Assembly: GCF_050699935.1 (NCBI RefSeq) | Contig: NZ_JBOHGB010000019.1 | Coordinates: 4,771 to 68,770, forward strand | From: Actinophytocola sp050699935 | GTDB lineage: Bacteria > Actinomycetota > Actinomycetes > Mycobacteriales > Pseudonocardiaceae | Length of the DNA: 64,000 nucleotides | Direction of reading: 5' to 3' | In this document: positions 48,850-57,316 of the stretch, piece by piece | Position numbering within the stretch: the first letter of the stretch is position 1 | How the letters are laid out: the number at the start of each line of letters is the position of its first letter | The notes under the pieces: generated by a model | Told to the model about the DNA's origin: nothing | Databases searched by the model: none | The model's input: the letters and a program-made list of their open reading frames with translations, nothing else | Made by a program: the position numbers and the translations under genes

Positions 48850-50511
48850 GTGGAGGCGCGCGCGGGGAAGTTCCCCGGGCCGTCGCTGATCCCCGCGCTC
48901 AACGCGATCCAGGCCCGGCTGGGCTGGCTGCCGCGCGAGGAGCTGGAGGAGCTGGCCCGCGAGGCGCGGCGACCGCGGTACGAGATCGAGGGCCTCGTCT
49001 CGTTCTACCCGCACTTCCGCACGACGCCGCCGGCCAAGGTCGCGCTGCACGTCTGCCACGACCTGTCCTGCTGGGCGCGCTCCGGCGAGGAGCGGCTCGC
49101 TGAGCTGCGGGCCCGCTACGGCGAGGACGCCGATGTCGAGCTGGTCGAGGTGTCCTGCCTCGGGCGCTGTGACGTGGCGCCGGCCGCGGCGGTCAACGAG
49201 CACCCCACCCCGGTGTCCGATGTGGACTCACTGGTGGCGGCGGCACGGGACGACGGGGTGGGCGAGGCCGCCGCGACCGTGCGCACCGAGCCGTGGCCCA
49301 ACGACCCGTACCCGGCCGGGTCCGGGGTCGCCGATCGGTACGCGGCGCTGCGGGCCCTGCTGGCGGGCGAGGTGCGTGCCGACGACGTCGTGGCGACGCT
49401 GTCGGCCTCCGGGCTGCGCGGGATGGGCGGCGCCGGGTTCCCCACGGGCAAGAAGTGGGAGCTGGTCGCCGGCACCGACGACGGTGCCGACGGCGCTGTC
49501 AAGTACGCCGTCTGCAACGCCGACGAGTCCGAGCCGGGCACGTTCAAGGACCGGCAGATCCTCGCCGACCAGCCGCACCTGGTCCTCGAGGGGCTGCTGC
49601 TGGGCATGGCCGTGGTCGGCGCGGAGCAGGGCTGGGTGTTCATCCGCCACGAGTACGGGCCGGAGGAACGCGTGCTGCGGGCGGAGATCGCCGCGCTGCG
49701 CGAGGCCGGCGTGATCGGCCCGGACGCCTGCGGCAGCGGCCGGCGGCTGGAGCTCGACGTCTTCGTCTCGCCGGGCGGCTACATCCTCGGCGAGGAGACC
49801 GCGCTGCTGGAGTGCATGGAGGGCCACCGGGGCGAGCCGCGGAACAAGCCGCCCTTCCCGGGCACGTACGGGCTGCACGGCCGGCCCACGCTGATGAACT
49901 CGGTGGAGACGTTCGCCGACGTGCCGGTCATCGTGCGGCGCGGCGCGGACTGGTGGCGGGACCAGGGGCTCGGCGACTCGGTCGGCTGGAAGTTCTTCGC
50001 CGTGTCCGGTCACGTGGCGAACCCCGGGGTGTACTGCGTGCCGATGGGCACCACGGTCCGCTCGCTGATCGACACCGCCGGGGGCGTGCTCGACGGGCGT
50101 CCGGTCGGGGCGGTGCAGCCGGGCGGGGCGTCGTCGAACTTCATCGGGCCGGACCGGCTCGACCTCGCACTGGACTTCGGCACGCTCGCGGAGGCCGGCA
50201 CGATGCTCGGCTCGGGTGCGCTGGTGGTGCTGGCCGAGGGCACCGACCTGCTGGCCGCCTCCACCAACGTGCTGCGCTTCTTCCGCGACGAGTCCTGCGG
50301 CAAGTGCGTGCCGTGCCGGGTGGGGTCCACCAAGGCCCATGCGATGCTGCGGGAGGTGCTGGACTCCGGTTCCTCGCTGGACTCGCTCGATGGAGCGCGG
50401 CGGGCACGGCTGCGGGAGCTGGAGGAGGCCATGCGCAAGACGTCGATCTGCGGTCTGGGCCAGGTCGCGCTCGGGCCCGTGATCTCCGTGCTGGGCCTGG
50501 AGAATCGTTGA
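48850..50511 (+). CDS. NuoE-NuoF fusion, NAD-reducing subunit of formate dehydrogenase
   Basis: 553 residues from GTG 48850. Residues 1-130 are NuoE-like with [2Fe-2S] cysteines in VCHDLSCW and SCLGRCDVAP. The rest is NuoF: FMN loop GMGGAGFPTGKKWELV, NAD site SPGGYILGEETALLECMEG and [4Fe-4S] cysteines SCGKCVPCR plus SICGLG. It passes electrons from FdhA to NAD+. The start is uncertain. The frame is open back to GTG 48718 (AGGA upstream) through the shared element, and ATG 48793 also lies in that element. GTG 48850 is chosen since family homology begins there, but it lacks a clear ribosome binding site. A longer protein with an element-encoded N-terminus is possible. Confidence 0.87.
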   Translation: MEARAGKFPGPSLIPALNAIQARLGWLPREELEELAREARRPRYEIEGLVSFYPHFRTTPPAKVALHVCHDLSCWARSGEERLAELRARYGEDADVELVEVSCLGRCDVAPAAAVNEHPTPVSDVDSLVAAARDDGVGEAAATVRTEPWPNDPYPAGSGVADRYAALRALLAGEVRADDVVATLSASGLRGMGGAGFPTGKKWELVAGTDDGADGAVKYAVCNADESEPGTFKDRQILADQPHLVLEGLLLGMAVVGAEQGWVFIRHEYGPEERVLRAEIAALREAGVIGPDACGSGRRLELDVFVSPGGYILGEETALLECMEGHRGEPRNKPPFPGTYGLHGRPTLMNSVETFADVPVIVRRGADWWRDQGLGDSVGWKFFAVSGHVANPGVYCVPMGTTVRSLIDTAGGVLDGRPVGAVQPGGASSNFIGPDRLDLALDFGTLAEAGTMLGSGALVVLAEGTDLLAASTNVLRFFRDESCGKCVPCRVGSTKAHAMLREVLDSGSSLDSLDGARRARLRELEEAMRKTSICGLGQVALGPVISVLGLENR

Positions 50512-51728
50512 GCGGTAGGGAGTTCTTCACCGCCCGCACCGTCACCGAGGCCCTTGCGGGGTTCCGCCCCGCGCACCGCACCCCCGTCGAGGACGTCCCG
50601 CTCGCCGCCGCGCTGCACCGGGTGCCCGCCGAACCGGTCACCGCGCCGGACCCGTTGCCCGGGTTCGCTCGCTCTACTGTGGACGGCTATGCGGTGCGGG
50701 CCGCGGACACCTATGGCGCCTCCGACGGGCTGCCGTCCTATGTGGACCTGTTGGGTGCGGTGCGGATGGGCGAGGAGCCCACGGTCGCGGTTCGGCCGGG
50801 AGGCTGCGTCGCGATGCCGACCGGGGGCGTGCTGCCCGCGGGCGCGGACGCGGTGGTGATGGTCGAGTACACGGCCGAGACGATGCCCGGCACGATCGAG
50901 ATCACCCGGCCGGTCGCACCGGGCGGCGGGGTGGTCCGCGCGGACGAGGACGTCGCGGCCGGCGCCGAGCTGGTGCCCGCCGGCCGCCCGCTACGCGCGC
51001 CGGACCTCGGGCTGCTGGCCGCCGCCGGCGTCACGAACGTCGCGGTGCACACCAGGCCGCGGGTGGCGATCATCTCGACCGGTGACGAGGTCGTGCCGCC
51101 GCAGGTCCGGTCGCCGGCGCCGGGCCAGGTGCGCGACGCGACGGCCGCCGCGCTGGCCGGCCTGGTGGCCGACGCCGGCGGCGAGCCGGTTCTCGCGGGC
51201 ATCGTCGGCGACGAGCCGGGCGCGCTGAAGGCCAGGCTGACCGAGGTGCTGCCCGGGTCCGACCTCGTGGTGGTGTCGGCGGGCTCGTCGGTCGGCACGC
51301 GGGACGAGACCGCGGGCGCCGTGGCCGCCGTCGGCGAGATCTGGTGCCACGGGCTCGCGATCAAGCCGGGGAAGCCGACGCTGCTGGCCGACTGCGGCGG
51401 GATCCCGCTGATCGGGCTGCCCGGCAACCCGCTGTCCGCGCTCGTGGTGTTCGGTCAGGTCGGCACGCCGTTGCTGTGGCGGCTGTCCGGCTGCCAGCGA
51501 CCGCCGCCGTCGCCGAGCGCCCGGGCCCGGCTCTCGCGCGACCTCGCCTCCGCGGCCGGGCGGCTCGACGTGGTCCAGGTGACGGTCCGCGACGGGGTGG
51601 CCGAGCCGCTGTTCGGGCCGTCCGCGCTGCTGTCCGTGCTGACCCGGGCCGACGGGTACGTGCTCGTCCCGGAGCCGGCCACCGGTCTGGACGCGGGCAG
51701 CGAGGTCGAGGTCGTGCTGTACCGATGA
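50508..51728 (+). CDS. moeA: Molybdopterin molybdotransferase MoeA
   Basis: 406 residues from a TTG that overlaps the previous stop (TTGA). MoeA inserts molybdate or tungstate into adenylated pterin. Family segments: PLPGFARSTVDGYAVRAADT at the start, MPTGGVLPAGADAVVMVEY, VAIISTGDEVVPP, VVSAGSSVGTRDETA and GLPGNPLSALVVF. The gene follows the formate dehydrogenase operon without a gap, so cofactor insertion is co-expressed with its client enzyme. Confidence 0.9.
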   Translation: MSGREFFTARTVTEALAGFRPAHRTPVEDVPLAAALHRVPAEPVTAPDPLPGFARSTVDGYAVRAADTYGASDGLPSYVDLLGAVRMGEEPTVAVRPGGCVAMPTGGVLPAGADAVVMVEYTAETMPGTIEITRPVAPGGGVVRADEDVAAGAELVPAGRPLRAPDLGLLAAAGVTNVAVHTRPRVAIISTGDEVVPPQVRSPAPGQVRDATAAALAGLVADAGGEPVLAGIVGDEPGALKARLTEVLPGSDLVVVSAGSSVGTRDETAGAVAAVGEIWCHGLAIKPGKPTLLADCGGIPLIGLPGNPLSALVVFGQVGTPLLWRLSGCQRPPPSPSARARLSRDLASAAGRLDVVQVTVRDGVAEPLFGPSALLSVLTRADGYVLVPEPATGLDAGSEVEVVLYR

Positions 51729-53638
51729 GCCCGGAGAGCCCCTTCGTCTCCGACGTGCCCGCCGCCGAGGCCCTCGCGGCGTGGCGCGAGGCCCGCGCGG
51801 CGGCTGGCTGCCCCGCCCGGGTCGGCACCCTCCGGGTGCCGGTCGGGTCGGTCATGGGACGGGTGAGCGCCGAGCCGGTGTGGGCGCGGCGGTCCTCGCC
51901 CGCGTTCGACTCGGCCGGGATGGACGGCATCGCGGTCCGGGCCGCGGACACGGTCGGCGCGAGCGAGACCACGCCCGTGCTCCTGGCCGACTTCGAGGTC
52001 GTCGACACCGGCGACCCGCTGCCCGCCGGCTACGACGCGGTGGTCATGCGCGAGCAGGTGCACCGGACCGGCGACGGCAAGGCGGAGCTGCGCGCGGCGG
52101 TCCCGCCCTACCAGCACGTCCGCTCGATCGGCGAGGACATCAGCGCGGCCGAGCTGCTGCTGCCGGAGGGCCACCGGCTCCGCCCGGTCGACGCCGCCGC
52201 CTGTGCCGCCGCGGGGGTCACCGAGCTCGCCGTCCGGCGTGCCCCGGTGGTCGCGATCGTGCCCACCGGGGACGAGATCCGCCCGATCGGCGCTGACCTC
52301 GGCCCGGGCGACATCCTCGACACGAACTCCCTGATGCTGGCCGCGCAGGCGCGCGAGGCCGGCTGCGAGTCCCGGGTCGGCGAGATCGTCCCGGACGACC
52401 CGGCCGCCATCACCGCCGCGCTGCGGGCGGCGGCCGGCGAGGCAGACCTCGTCCTGCTCGTCGCGGGCTCCAGCGCCGGCCGCGACGACTACACCGCCCG
52501 CGTGGTCGCCGGTGCGGGCACGCTCGCCGTGCACGGGGTCGCCGTGCGCCCGGGCCATCCCGTCGTGCTCGGCACGGTCGGCACGACTCCCGTCGTCGGC
52601 GTGCCCGGCTACCCGGTGTCGGCGGCGCTCACGTTCGACATCTTCGTCGCCCCGGTGCTCGCCGAGCTCGAGGGAGCCGCCCCCCGCGAGCGCCCGGCCG
52701 CGACCGCCCGGCTGGCCAGGAAGCTGCCGTCCGCCATCGGCATGGACGACTGGGTCCGGGTGCGGCTGGGGCGGGTGGGGGACCAGGTCGTGGCCACCCC
52801 GCTGCCGCGCGGCGCGGGCGTGCTCACCTCGCTCGTGCGCGCGGACGGGCTGCTCGTCGTACCGTCCGGTGTGGAGGGTCGACACGCCGGGGCCGAGGTG
52901 GCGGTGGAGCTGTTGCGGGGCCTCGGCGAGATCGACCGCACCATCGTCGTGATCGGCTCGCACGACCTGGTGCTCGACCTCGCCGCGTCCGCTCTGCGCG
53001 CCGCCGACCCGCTGATCACGCTGGCATCGTCCAACGTCGGCTCCCTCGGCGGCCTCGTCGCCCTCCGCGACGGCCTGTGCCACCTCGCCGGCTCGCACCT
53101 GCTGGACCCGGCCACCGGCGAGTACACGCTGCCCTATGTGGACAGACTGCTCGGCGTGGACGCGGACGTCGCGGTGGTCCGGCTGGTCCACCGCGACCAG
53201 GGGCTGATCGTGGCGCCGGGCAACCCGCTGGGGCTGACCGGGATCGGCTCCCTGACCCGTCCCGGGGTCCGCTACGTCAACCGGCAGCGCGGCGCGGGAA
53301 CGCGTGCGCTGCTGGATCACGAGCTCGCCGGTGGCGGCATCGACCCCACCGGGGTCGCCGGCTACCAGCGGGAGGAGCACACCCACCTCGCGGTCGCGGC
53401 GGCCGTGGCCGCAGGCAGCGCGGACGTGGGCATGGGCATCCTCGCCGCGGCCCGCGCGTTCGGCCTGGACTTCGTCCCGGTGGCCCAGGAGCCCTACGAC
53501 CTCGTCGTCCGCACCGACGAGCTGGCCGGTCCGCTGCTTGCTCCACTGTGGACACTGTTGGACCGCGAGGACTTCCGTGCCGGGGTGGAGGCCCTCGGCG
53601 GCTACTCCTGCCGCGAGACCGGCCGCCGCGTCCGCTGA
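51725..53638 (+). CDS. MoeA fused to a periplasmic-binding-protein-like domain
   Basis: 637 residues. Residues 1-400 are a second MoeA (FDSAGMDGIAVRAADT, DTGDPLPAGYDAVVMRE, VVAIVPTGDEIRPIG, LVAGSSAGRDDYTA, GVPGYPVSAALTFD). Residues 410-637 are a substrate-binding-protein-like domain (IVVIGSHDLVLDLAASALR, LASSNVGSLGGLVALRDG, YVNRQRGAGTRALLDHEL, VGMGILAAARAFGLDFVPV). This MoeA-LysR-substrate-binding fusion is known from Mo/W enzymes, where the tail may bind molybdate or tungstate. Two MoeA proteins in one operon could serve two metals. It overlaps moeA by 4 bases and ends the operon. Confidence 0.87.
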   Translation: MSPESPFVSDVPAAEALAAWREARAAAGCPARVGTLRVPVGSVMGRVSAEPVWARRSSPAFDSAGMDGIAVRAADTVGASETTPVLLADFEVVDTGDPLPAGYDAVVMREQVHRTGDGKAELRAAVPPYQHVRSIGEDISAAELLLPEGHRLRPVDAAACAAAGVTELAVRRAPVVAIVPTGDEIRPIGADLGPGDILDTNSLMLAAQAREAGCESRVGEIVPDDPAAITAALRAAAGEADLVLLVAGSSAGRDDYTARVVAGAGTLAVHGVAVRPGHPVVLGTVGTTPVVGVPGYPVSAALTFDIFVAPVLAELEGAAPRERPAATARLARKLPSAIGMDDWVRVRLGRVGDQVVATPLPRGAGVLTSLVRADGLLVVPSGVEGRHAGAEVAVELLRGLGEIDRTIVVIGSHDLVLDLAASALRAADPLITLASSNVGSLGGLVALRDGLCHLAGSHLLDPATGEYTLPYVDRLLGVDADVAVVRLVHRDQGLIVAPGNPLGLTGIGSLTRPGVRYVNRQRGAGTRALLDHELAGGGIDPTGVAGYQREEHTHLAVAAAVAAGSADVGMGILAAARAFGLDFVPVAQEPYDLVVRTDELAGPLLAPLWTLLDREDFRAGVEALGGYSCRETGRRVR

Positions 53639-53648
53639 CCGGTCGGCG

Positions 53649-54445
53649 TCACGCGCGGCGTTCGATGAAGACGGTGTCGTGCCACACGCCGTCCAGCCGC
53701 GCGATGCTCGCCCGGTTCTCGGTGAAGATCGCGCTCTGCAGGGTCCACAGGCCGGCCTCGTCCGCGGCCATGACCTGCTTGCGGATCAACGCCTTGCCCA
53801 CCCCGCGGCCGCATGCGCCGCCGGCGACGTAGATGGCGGTCTCGGCCACACCGGCGTAGCACTCGCGGAGCGACACCGGGTACAGCGCGGTCCAGCCCGC
53901 GACCTCGCCCGGCTCGTCGTCGAGCTCGGCGACATATGCGAAACACCTCGGGCAGCCACTTCGCGTCGAGGCTCTCGCGGCTGGGCACGGTGGTCTCGAA
54001 GGTGGCGATGCCGGTTGCGATGCCCTCGGCGTAGATGCGGCGCACCGCGGGCCAGTCGCGCGGCTCGAGGGCGCGGACGGTGACGTCGGACGGCACGTCG
54101 GTGGGGTAGCGGGGGCGGGCGGCGAGCGCGCCCGTCACGGCGTCCGCGGCGTGGCGCAGACCGTCTCGGCGGGACTGCTCGACGGTGATCCGGTCCGCGC
54201 CGTGCGCCACCAGGAAGCCGGCGTCGGCGAGCACGCGGACGTGGTGCGCGCAGCTGGACTCACCGATGCCGAGCAGCTCCGCGAGCGCCACCACGCCGAT
54301 CCCGCCCGGCGTGGTGGCGACCGCGTGCAACAGCCGGACCCCGGGCCGGCTCGGACAGGCAGGCGAACCACCCGGCGTAGGCGGCGGCCTCCGCGTCCGG
54401 CAGTACCCGCGTGTCCGGTGCGGCGGCTCGTGGTACCGGGGTCAT
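53649..54445 (-). pseudogene. ArsR-ArsN1 (GNAT) fusion gene broken by frameshifts
   Basis: Reading leftwards: MTPVPRAAAPDTRVLPDAEA and FACLSEPAR begin an ArsR helix-turn-helix. A run of G's at about 54339-54344 shifts the frame, after which VRLLHAVATTPGG and LLGIGESSCAHHVRVLADAG continue it. Next comes a phosphinothricin/arsinothricin-type acetyltransferase (VRALEPRDWPAVRRIYAEGI, TFETTVPSRESLDAKWLPE). A second shift near 53945 leads to YVAELDDEPGEVAGWTALYP, YVAGGACGRGVGKALI and LQSAIFTENRASI. About 15 residues (usually IALHERAGF...RRERI) are then missing before ARLDGVWHDTV. ArsN1 acetylates the arsenical antibiotic arsinothricin. Either a decayed gene or sequencing errors; the internal deletion favours decay. 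Confidence 0.75.
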
Positions 54446-54496
54446 GCCGCCATTCTCGACACCGCTCGCTTGCCCGTGGGGTGAACCCGCACGGGC

Positions 54497-54952
54497 TCAC
54501 AGGGCGAGCGTCATGAAGGCGCTGTGCGGGTCGGGCCGGTAGCCGGCGAACGGCTCGCAGTAGGTGAAGCCGAACTTCTCGTACAGGGCCCGGGCGGGGC
54601 GGAAGAACTCGGCCGAGCCGGTCTCCAGGCTCAGCCGCGTGAAGCCCATCCGGCGGGCCTCCTCGATGATGTGCCGCAGCACCAGGGAGGCGATGCCGCC
54701 GCGCTTGCGGGCCGGTGCGGTGCGCATCGACTTCACTTCGGCGTGGGCGTCGTCCAGCCGCTGGATCGCGCCGCAGCCGACGACCGTGGCACCGTCCAGC
54801 ACGGACCAGAACGTGACCTCCGGCCGGCGCAGCCCGTCGAGGTCCAGGGCGTGCTTGCTCTCCAGCGGCGTGATCGAGCGCATCTCCCGGACGTGCTCGT
54901 CGAGGAACGTCGCGATCTCGGGTCCGGACAGGTCGTCGACAACGATCCGCAC
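54497..54952 (-). CDS. GNAT-family N-acetyltransferase
   Basis: 151 residues from GTG. Acetyl-CoA-binding motif RKRGGIASLVLRHIIEEARRM, preceded by the strand AEVKSMRTAPA and followed by LSLETGSAEFFRPARALYEKFGF. The ending EPFAGYRPDPHSAFMTLAL is typical of YedL/PhnO-like acetyltransferases. The substrate is unknown. The upstream region to 55259 is shared with the divergent stress-protein gene. Confidence 0.87.
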   Translation of the reverse strand: MRIVVDDLSGPEIATFLDEHVREMRSITPLESKHALDLDGLRRPEVTFWSVLDGATVVGCGAIQRLDDAHAEVKSMRTAPARKRGGIASLVLRHIIEEARRMGFTRLSLETGSAEFFRPARALYEKFGFTYCEPFAGYRPDPHSAFMTLAL

Positions 54953-55004
54953 GGCGGTTCGGCTCCTTCGTGGTGGTGCTGCGCCGATGGTGCCAGACGC
55001 CCCA

Positions 55005-55030
55005 GTCCGAGGTTGTCCGAGCTTGTCCGA
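55005..55030. promoter_or_regulatory. Three phased GTCCGA repeats between divergent genes
   Basis: GTCCGA occurs at 55005, 55015 and 55025, exactly one helical turn apart, within GTCCGAGGTT-type decamers. They lie 53 bases upstream of the GNAT start, in the 307-base gap shared with the divergent Usp gene. Such phased repeats usually bind a regulator oligomer. No consensus is recognised. Nothing else stands out in the gap. Confidence 0.5.
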
Positions 55031-55259
55031 CCACCTTCCGTTCCCGCTCCCGGGCGGCCAGCGTGAGGCCCGTCCACGTCGGTATTCCGAGGGAAGGGAG
55101 CGAACCAGGAGGCGAGTCCTGCGCCGTGCGAGCGAGCGGCTGGCCGGCCTGGTGCCACCGAAGGTCGACGCCGGTGCGTGCGTGCCGGAGCACCGGTCGG
55201 TGCTGCAACAGGCGCCTCCCGCACCCCCGCCGTCGTTCCCAGACCATCCGGAGGCTTGC

Positions 55260-56435
55260 GTGCTCGACCTGTTCGCCCGCGCGCTGCTCGCGGCCGCGGT
55301 CGTGGCGGCGGAGGCGATCACCGCGGTGCTGCTCGTGGCTCCGCCGGCTCGGTTCGCCGGGTACATCCTCGCCGCGCTGCTGCTGGCCGCGTTCGGCGCC
55401 GGCATCGCGCTGGCGGTGCACGGCAGGCGAGAACTACCCACGTGGACCAACCGTGAGTCCAGTGTGGACTGTGGGCCCGGACGACCGACCGGTGTCCGCC
55501 CATCCGCTGCGCGGAAGCAGGAGATGGCCGACGATGGTCGCATGATGGCGAGCAACGTGCCGGGCCGGCGTGTGGTGGTCGGGGTGGACGGGTCGGACAG
55601 CGCCCTGCGCGCAGTGCGGTGGGCCGCCGAGGACGCCGGGCGGCGCGGTGTCCCGCTCCGGCTCGTGCACACCTTCGTGCCGCTCACCTCCTACGCGCCG
55701 CGCGCGGTCGACCCGCGAACCCTGCACACCGCGATGCGCGACCGCGGCCGGGAGTGGCTCGACCAGGCGAGCGCGGTGGCCGCGCAGGCCGGCCCCGGAC
55801 TGTCCGTCGACGCCGTGCTGGTGGAGGCGTCGCCGGTGACCACGCTGGTGCGGGAGTCCCGCGACGCCGCGCTCGTCGTTCTCGGCAGCCGCGGGCTCGG
55901 CGGGTTCACCGGCCTGCTGGTCGGCTCGACGGCGGTGGGGCTCGCCGGTCGCGCGCGGTGCCCGGTCGTGGTCGTCCGCGGCGCGTACGAGGAGACCGCG
56001 GGCCCGGTCGTCGTGGGTGTCGACGGCACGCCCACCGGCGAGGCCGCCATCGCGTTCGCCTTCGCGGAGGCGGCCGCGCGCGGCGCCGAGCTGGTGGCCG
56101 TGCACGCGTGGACCGACCTCCTGGTCGAGACCGCGGTCGCCACCAGTGCGGGCCTGCTGGACCTGGCACCCGTCGAGCAGCAGGCCGAGGAGCTGCTCGC
56201 GGAGCGGCTCGCCGGCTGGGGGCAGGAGTACCCGGACGTCCGCGTCACGCGCGAGGTGGTGCACGACCGCCCGGCCCGCGCCCTGCTGCGCCACGCCGAG
56301 CACGCCCGGCTGCTGGTCGTCGGCAGCCGTGGCCGGGGCGGGTTCCGCGCCCTCGTGCTGGGCTCGACCAGCCAGCACCTGCTGTATCACGCGCCCTGCC
56401 CGGTCGTGGTCGTGCGGACGACTCCGGAGAGCTGA
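55260..56435 (+). CDS. Universal stress protein (two Usp domains) with membrane-spanning N-terminus
   Basis: 391 residues from GTG 55260, which has GGAGG at 55250-55254. Residues 1-60 hold two membrane helices (LLAAAVVAAEAITAVLLVA and YILAALLLAAFGAGIALAV), then a linker of about 35 residues. Two Usp domains follow: VVVGVDGSDSALRAVRWAAE to VVLGSRGLGGFTGLLVGSTA, and VVVGVDGTPTGEAAIAFAFA to VVGSRGRGGFRALVLGSTSQ, both with the ATP motif Gx2Gx9GS. The frame is unbroken, so a membrane-anchored Usp is predicted. Alternatively, a small membrane gene has lost its stop and the Usp protein starts at ATG 55524, which has AGCAGGAG just before it. Confidence 0.8.
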   Translation: MLDLFARALLAAAVVAAEAITAVLLVAPPARFAGYILAALLLAAFGAGIALAVHGRRELPTWTNRESSVDCGPGRPTGVRPSAARKQEMADDGRMMASNVPGRRVVVGVDGSDSALRAVRWAAEDAGRRGVPLRLVHTFVPLTSYAPRAVDPRTLHTAMRDRGREWLDQASAVAAQAGPGLSVDAVLVEASPVTTLVRESRDAALVVLGSRGLGGFTGLLVGSTAVGLAGRARCPVVVVRGAYEETAGPVVVGVDGTPTGEAAIAFAFAEAAARGAELVAVHAWTDLLVETAVATSAGLLDLAPVEQQAEELLAERLAGWGQEYPDVRVTREVVHDRPARALLRHAEHARLLVVGSRGRGGFRALVLGSTSQHLLYHAPCPVVVVRTTPES

Positions 56436-56439
56436 GCCG

Positions 56440-57252
56440 TCATCCGGGCAGGTCGAGCTCGGTGTGCCGGGTGGTGATGGTGCGGGCCAGCTCGGCGAGC
56501 TTGACGTTCAGCTCCTGCGAGGTGCGGCGGAGCAGGTCGAACGCCTCTTCGGCGGTGATTCCGCGGCGGTGCATGAGGATGCCCTTGGCCTGGCCGATGA
56601 CGTCGCGGCTGTCGATGGCCCGGCGCAGCTGGGCCTCGCGCAGCTCGGCGAGGCGCACGGCCTCGGTGGAGGAGACGGCGAGCGACGCGTGGGTGGCGAG
56701 CAGGAGCACGCGGTCGTGGTCCGCCGCGCCACCCAGCGCGCCGGGCTCGCGGGCGAAGACGTTGAGCGCGCCGGACAGCCGGGGCGGCATGACGTCCGGC
56801 AGCAAAGCCGTGGACAGCACCGAATGGAAGCCGAACGCTGCGGCCGCGGGGCCGAACCGTGGCCAGGCCGCGTCGTTGGCCAGGTCGCCGCTGTGGCGGT
56901 AGGCGGGGCCGGGGGAGCGGGCGGTGTCAAGGCACGGCCCCTCGTCGTAGCGGTCCTGGAGCTCGTCCAGCTCGGTGCCGAGCGGGTCGGTCGCGACGGG
57001 GGTGTGCAGGTGTCCGTCGCTCGACCGCAGCGTCACGCTCACCAGGTCCGCGGCGGGCACCACCTCGACGGCTGCCCGGGCCACGTGTGCCAGCACGCCC
57101 GCGACGGTGTCGGCGGCCAGCAACTGCCGGCCGAGCTGGACGAACTGCCGGGCCAGCGGACTGTACACCGGGTCGCCGGGCGGGCGGGCCTCGTCCTGGT
57201 GCGCGACGAACCGCTCCTTGTCCCGGCGCCATTCCACATCCTGTTCGGTCAT
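56440..57252 (-). CDS. GAF-ANTAR regulatory protein
   Basis: 270 residues. A GAF domain spans about 40-190 (VVPAADLVSVTLRSSDGHLH, YDEGPCLDTARSPG, SVLSTALLP, GALNVFAREPGAL). An ANTAR RNA-binding domain closes the protein (LREAQLRRAIDSRDVIGQAK, GILMHRRGITAEEAFDLLRR). ANTAR proteins prevent transcription termination by binding paired hexaloop hairpins. The signal sensed by the GAF domain is unknown. No such RNA target was identified in the window. The stop is 5 bases from the end of the Usp gene. Confidence 0.88.
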   Translation of the reverse strand: MTEQDVEWRRDKERFVAHQDEARPPGDPVYSPLARQFVQLGRQLLAADTVAGVLAHVARAAVEVVPAADLVSVTLRSSDGHLHTPVATDPLGTELDELQDRYDEGPCLDTARSPGPAYRHSGDLANDAAWPRFGPAAAAFGFHSVLSTALLPDVMPPRLSGALNVFAREPGALGGAADHDRVLLLATHASLAVSSTEAVRLAELREAQLRRAIDSRDVIGQAKGILMHRRGITAEEAFDLLRRTSQELNVKLAELARTITTRHTELDLPG

Positions 57253-57316
57253 CTCGGCACACCTCCCCAGCAGGAGTACACCGGCGACCGTCCGGGGAAA
57301 CGGGCCGCTCGAACTC

